A DNA stretch of 7,056 bases. Source: JAPLXD01 sp041662765 (GTDB lineage: Bacteria > Patescibacteriota > Minisyncoccia > Moranbacterales > UBA11712). The stretch covers positions 1 through 7,056 of the forward strand of contig JBAZRT010000034.1 of NCBI GenBank assembly GCA_041662765.1, read 5' to 3'. The notes under the pieces are model-generated. The model saw nothing but the letters and a program-made list of their open reading frames with translations, was not told where the DNA came from and made no database searches. Positions 5,896 to 7,056 of the stretch are shown here, piece after piece (within the stretch, counting starts at the first letter, position 1; the number at the start of each line of letters is the position of its first letter). A program made the translations under genes and the position numbers.

Positions 5896-5924
5896 ATTTT
5901 ACCAAATCGGCGAGGTTGAGGCAA
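5896..5924 (-). promoter_or_regulatory. Putative promoter giving a leaderless carboxypeptidase mRNA
   Basis: On the minus strand: TTGCCT (5924-5919), 17 bases, TAAAAT (5901-5896). The -10 matches five of six consensus bases at ideal spacing. Six bases separate its end from the GTG, so transcription should start at or within a base or two of the start codon. Confidence 0.6.
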
Positions 5925-5949
5925 ATCGGCTATGCGCTTGTCGCCTCAA
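5916..5949. repeat. Inverted repeat TTGAGGC / GCCTCAA in the divergent promoter region
   Basis: TTGAGGC (5916-5922) and GCCTCAA (5943-5949) are perfect reverse complements 20 bases apart. They lie between the two divergent -10 boxes and the left arm overlaps the minus-strand -35. It could be an operator for both genes; no regulator is known. Confidence 0.4.
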
Positions 5950-5951
5950 TA

Positions 5952-5960
5952 TGCTAAAAT
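5952..5960 (+). promoter_or_regulatory. Putative extended -10 promoter of the phosphoesterase gene
   Basis: TGC directly before TAAAAT (5955-5960) is an extended -10 box; no good -35 lies 17 bases upstream, as is common for this class. The predicted start near 5967 leaves only about five leader bases before the ATG at 5972, with no Shine-Dalgarno site. Confidence 0.45.
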
Positions 5961-5971
5961 AAAACCAACCG

Positions 5972-6697
5972 ATGGAAAAAACAAAATCAAAAAACCCGCC
6001 AGGAGCGAGGCTCGCCAAAGGCGGCAAAACCCATACTCTCATCATTTCCGATCTTCATTTGGGATCGCGGGTGAGTCGCGCCAGGGAAGCCACCGATTTT
6101 CTCAAAAACTTCGAGTTCAGAAAGTTGATTTTGCTCGGAGATATTTTTGAAGACCTGAACCTCAATCGTCTCCGGGGAGACGATTGGAAATTTCTCGCGC
6201 TTATCGGAAAGCTTTCCAAAACGAGAAAGGTGCGCTGGGTCGTGGGAAATCACGACAAGGATCTTGCGAAGATTTTTGCCGCGCTCACCGGTGCGAAAGT
6301 ATGCAATGTCTACAAGTGGCGATACGGGCGCAAAAAATTTCTGGCCATTCACGGACATCAGTTCGACAACTTCATGATTGACAATGCGCTCCTCAGTTTG
6401 ATCGCCGTCAAAATATATAATTTTGTTCAGTTGGTTGATTTCCGAGACAAAAGGATGAGCCGATATATCAAAAGAGAAAGCAAGCTTTGGATGCGCAATT
6501 CAGAAAAAGTCGCGGCGCGCGCGATCCTCTATGCGCGTTTTCGCGGAGTCGAGTATATCTTCTGCGGGCACACGCACAAAGCGATGCAGGAAAGAAGAGG
6601 AAAAATTCGCTATTTCAACTCGGGATGCTGGACGGACATTCCCTCAACCTACATCACTATCGACGGCAAAAAAATCGAGATTTGCAAATATCAATAA
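5972..6697 (+). CDS. Calcineurin-like metallophosphoesterase (LpxH-like UDP-diacylglucosamine diphosphatase family)
   Basis: A 241-residue binuclear-metal phosphoesterase. Seen: all five metal-site motifs in order: SDLHLGS (26-32, D27 and H29), GDIFED (56-61, D57), GNHD (92-95), HGH (127-129) and GHTH (199-202), followed by YFNSGCWTD, which resembles the YxNTGDW segment of LpxH-type hydrolases. A helical, Arg/Lys-rich insert at about 131-190 sits where LpxH-type enzymes carry their substrate-binding cap. Residues 1-20 are a basic extension lying before the first beta strand and encoded partly by a nested palindrome. The ATG is the only reasonable start, since no other start codon precedes the core. 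LpxH-like enzymes act in lipid A synthesis, but no other lipid A gene is seen here and many lineages with similar genes lack lipid A, so the substrate is uncertain. It is divergent from the carboxypeptidase and has its own terminator. Confidence 0.9.
   Translation: MEKTKSKNPPGARLAKGGKTHTLIISDLHLGSRVSRAREATDFLKNFEFRKLILLGDIFEDLNLNRLRGDDWKFLALIGKLSKTRKVRWVVGNHDKDLAKIFAALTGAKVCNVYKWRYGRKKFLAIHGHQFDNFMIDNALLSLIAVKIYNFVQLVDFRDKRMSRYIKRESKLWMRNSEKVAARAILYARFRGVEYIFCGHTHKAMQERRGKIRYFNSGCWTDIPSTYITIDGKKIEICKYQ
5996..6024. repeat. Nested palindromic element inside the phosphoesterase 5' end
   Basis: Outer arms CCGCC (5996-6000) and GGCGG (6020-6024) enclose inner arms GCGAG (6005-6009) and CTCGC (6011-6015) around one G. 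The GC-rich block stands out from the A-rich bases on both sides and encodes PPGARLAKGG, residues 9-18, ahead of the conserved fold. It resembles a mobile palindromic element that kept the frame open, or an mRNA hairpin near the start codon. Confidence 0.55.
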
Positions 6698-6704
6698 CGA
6701 CTTG

Positions 6705-6738
6705 AAAAAACAGCGCCTCAAGGGACGCTGTTTTTTTT
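6705..6738. terminator. Bidirectional Rho-independent terminator between convergent genes
   Basis: AAAAAACAGCG (6705-6715) pairs with CGCTGTTTTTT (6726-6736) around a 10-base loop, and the T-run continues to 6738. It can end the phosphoesterase transcript on plus and, through the A-run, the helicase transcript on minus. Confidence 0.9.
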
Positions 6739-6751
6739 GTGACAGGATACT

Positions 6752-7056
6752 TTATTCGATAAACGTAAGCGCTTTGCCTTTTTTGGTTCCGCGGCCCGTG
6801 CGGCCGATGCGGTGGATATAGTCGTCGTAGGTGGCGGGAAGGTCATAGTTGATGACGTGGGTGACGCTGTCGATGTCGAGGCCACGTGCCGCGACGTCGG
6901 TCGCGACCAACACTTGAACTTGGTTGTCTTTGAAACGTTTGAGGGCGCGCTGGCGCTGGCCTTGCGACTTGTTGCCGTGAATGGACTCGGCCTTGAACCC
7001 GCGGCTCAAAAGTTTCTTGGAAAGTTTTTCGACGCCGTGTTTGGTCCGTCCGAATA
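6752..7056 (-). CDS. DEAD-box RNA helicase, C-terminal RecA domain; 5' part outside the window
   Basis: The last 100 residues of an ATP-dependent DEAD-box RNA helicase of the RhlE/CshA type, which unwinds RNA during ribosome assembly or mRNA decay. The reading frame is open to the window edge, so the gene continues upstream on the minus strand. Seen: motif IV region FGRTKHGVEKL, the Ib/IVa segment FKAESIHGNKSQGQRQRAL, motif V VLVATDVAARGLDI, then VTHVINYDLP, and motif VI YIHRIGRTGR. The protein stops at GKALTFIE, only 14 residues after motif VI, without the closing helix and basic tail common in RhlE-type helicases. No continuation is seen in another frame before the terminator at 6705-6738, so this looks like a native short end rather than a frameshift. 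Confidence 0.94.
   Translation of the reverse strand, partial: FGRTKHGVEKLSKKLLSRGFKAESIHGNKSQGQRQRALKRFKDNQVQVLVATDVAARGLDIDSVTHVINYDLPATYDDYIHRIGRTGRGTKKGKALTFIE

Noticed and set aside
5206..5919. A 237-residue plus-strand open frame opposite the carboxypeptidase gene
   Set aside because: It is antisense to the catalytic domain and signal anchor, which carry all active-site motifs.

Overview
The window reads as a compact bacterial chromosome segment of moderate G+C with AT-rich spacers. The likely source is an uncultured lineage of the Patescibacteria/CPR type. That placement is an inference from several traits: short proteins, very tight spacing, little use of strong Shine-Dalgarno sites, an unusual short ABC-F protein, and a small secreted protein of Glu/Lys helices plus a Gly/Gln-rich tail. 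No rRNA, tRNA, CRISPR array or insertion sequence is visible. A few bases between genes hold almost all the regulatory signal.

Layout. Positions 1-1222 hold the 3' end of an ArsR-type metal-sensing repressor and, four bases later, a PF03773-type (ArsP / SO_0444-like) permease, which together form a metal(loid) resistance pair. Positions 1225-3192 hold an ECF sigma factor, a three-helix membrane protein with an external OB-like domain, and a small exported protein ending in a calcium-loop motif; a strong bidirectional terminator closes this block. Positions 3273-4724 hold a stand-alone ABC-F ATPase with its own promoter. Between it and the convergent next gene lie a terminator and a doubled palindrome. 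Positions 4810-5889 (minus) encode an N-terminally anchored D,D-carboxypeptidase, divergent from a calcineurin-type metallophosphoesterase (5972-6697, plus). A last shared terminator separates that gene from the 3' end of a DEAD-box RNA helicase on the minus strand, which runs off the window.

The most interesting unit is the ECF block. The spacer in front of the sigma gene and the spacer in front of the exported-protein gene share the 12-mer TTTGAAAACAAA, followed after exactly 12 bases by CGT and an AT-rich stretch. Read as TGAAAA-N16-CGT(A/T), this matches the Bacillus SigW-type ECF promoter layout. It predicts that the sigma factor activates its own operon and the small exported protein. 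The membrane protein, co-transcribed just downstream of sigma, lacks the usual zinc anti-sigma motif and would be a new type of anti-sigma or sensor. The whole may be an envelope-stress or metal-stress circuit, helped by the adjacent ArsR/permease pair, but function is inferred, not shown.

Other points of note: a probable leaderless transcript for the carboxypeptidase, six cysteines in that enzyme, a nested palindrome that encodes the N-terminal extension of the phosphoesterase, and a degenerate second ATPase half in the ABC-F protein.
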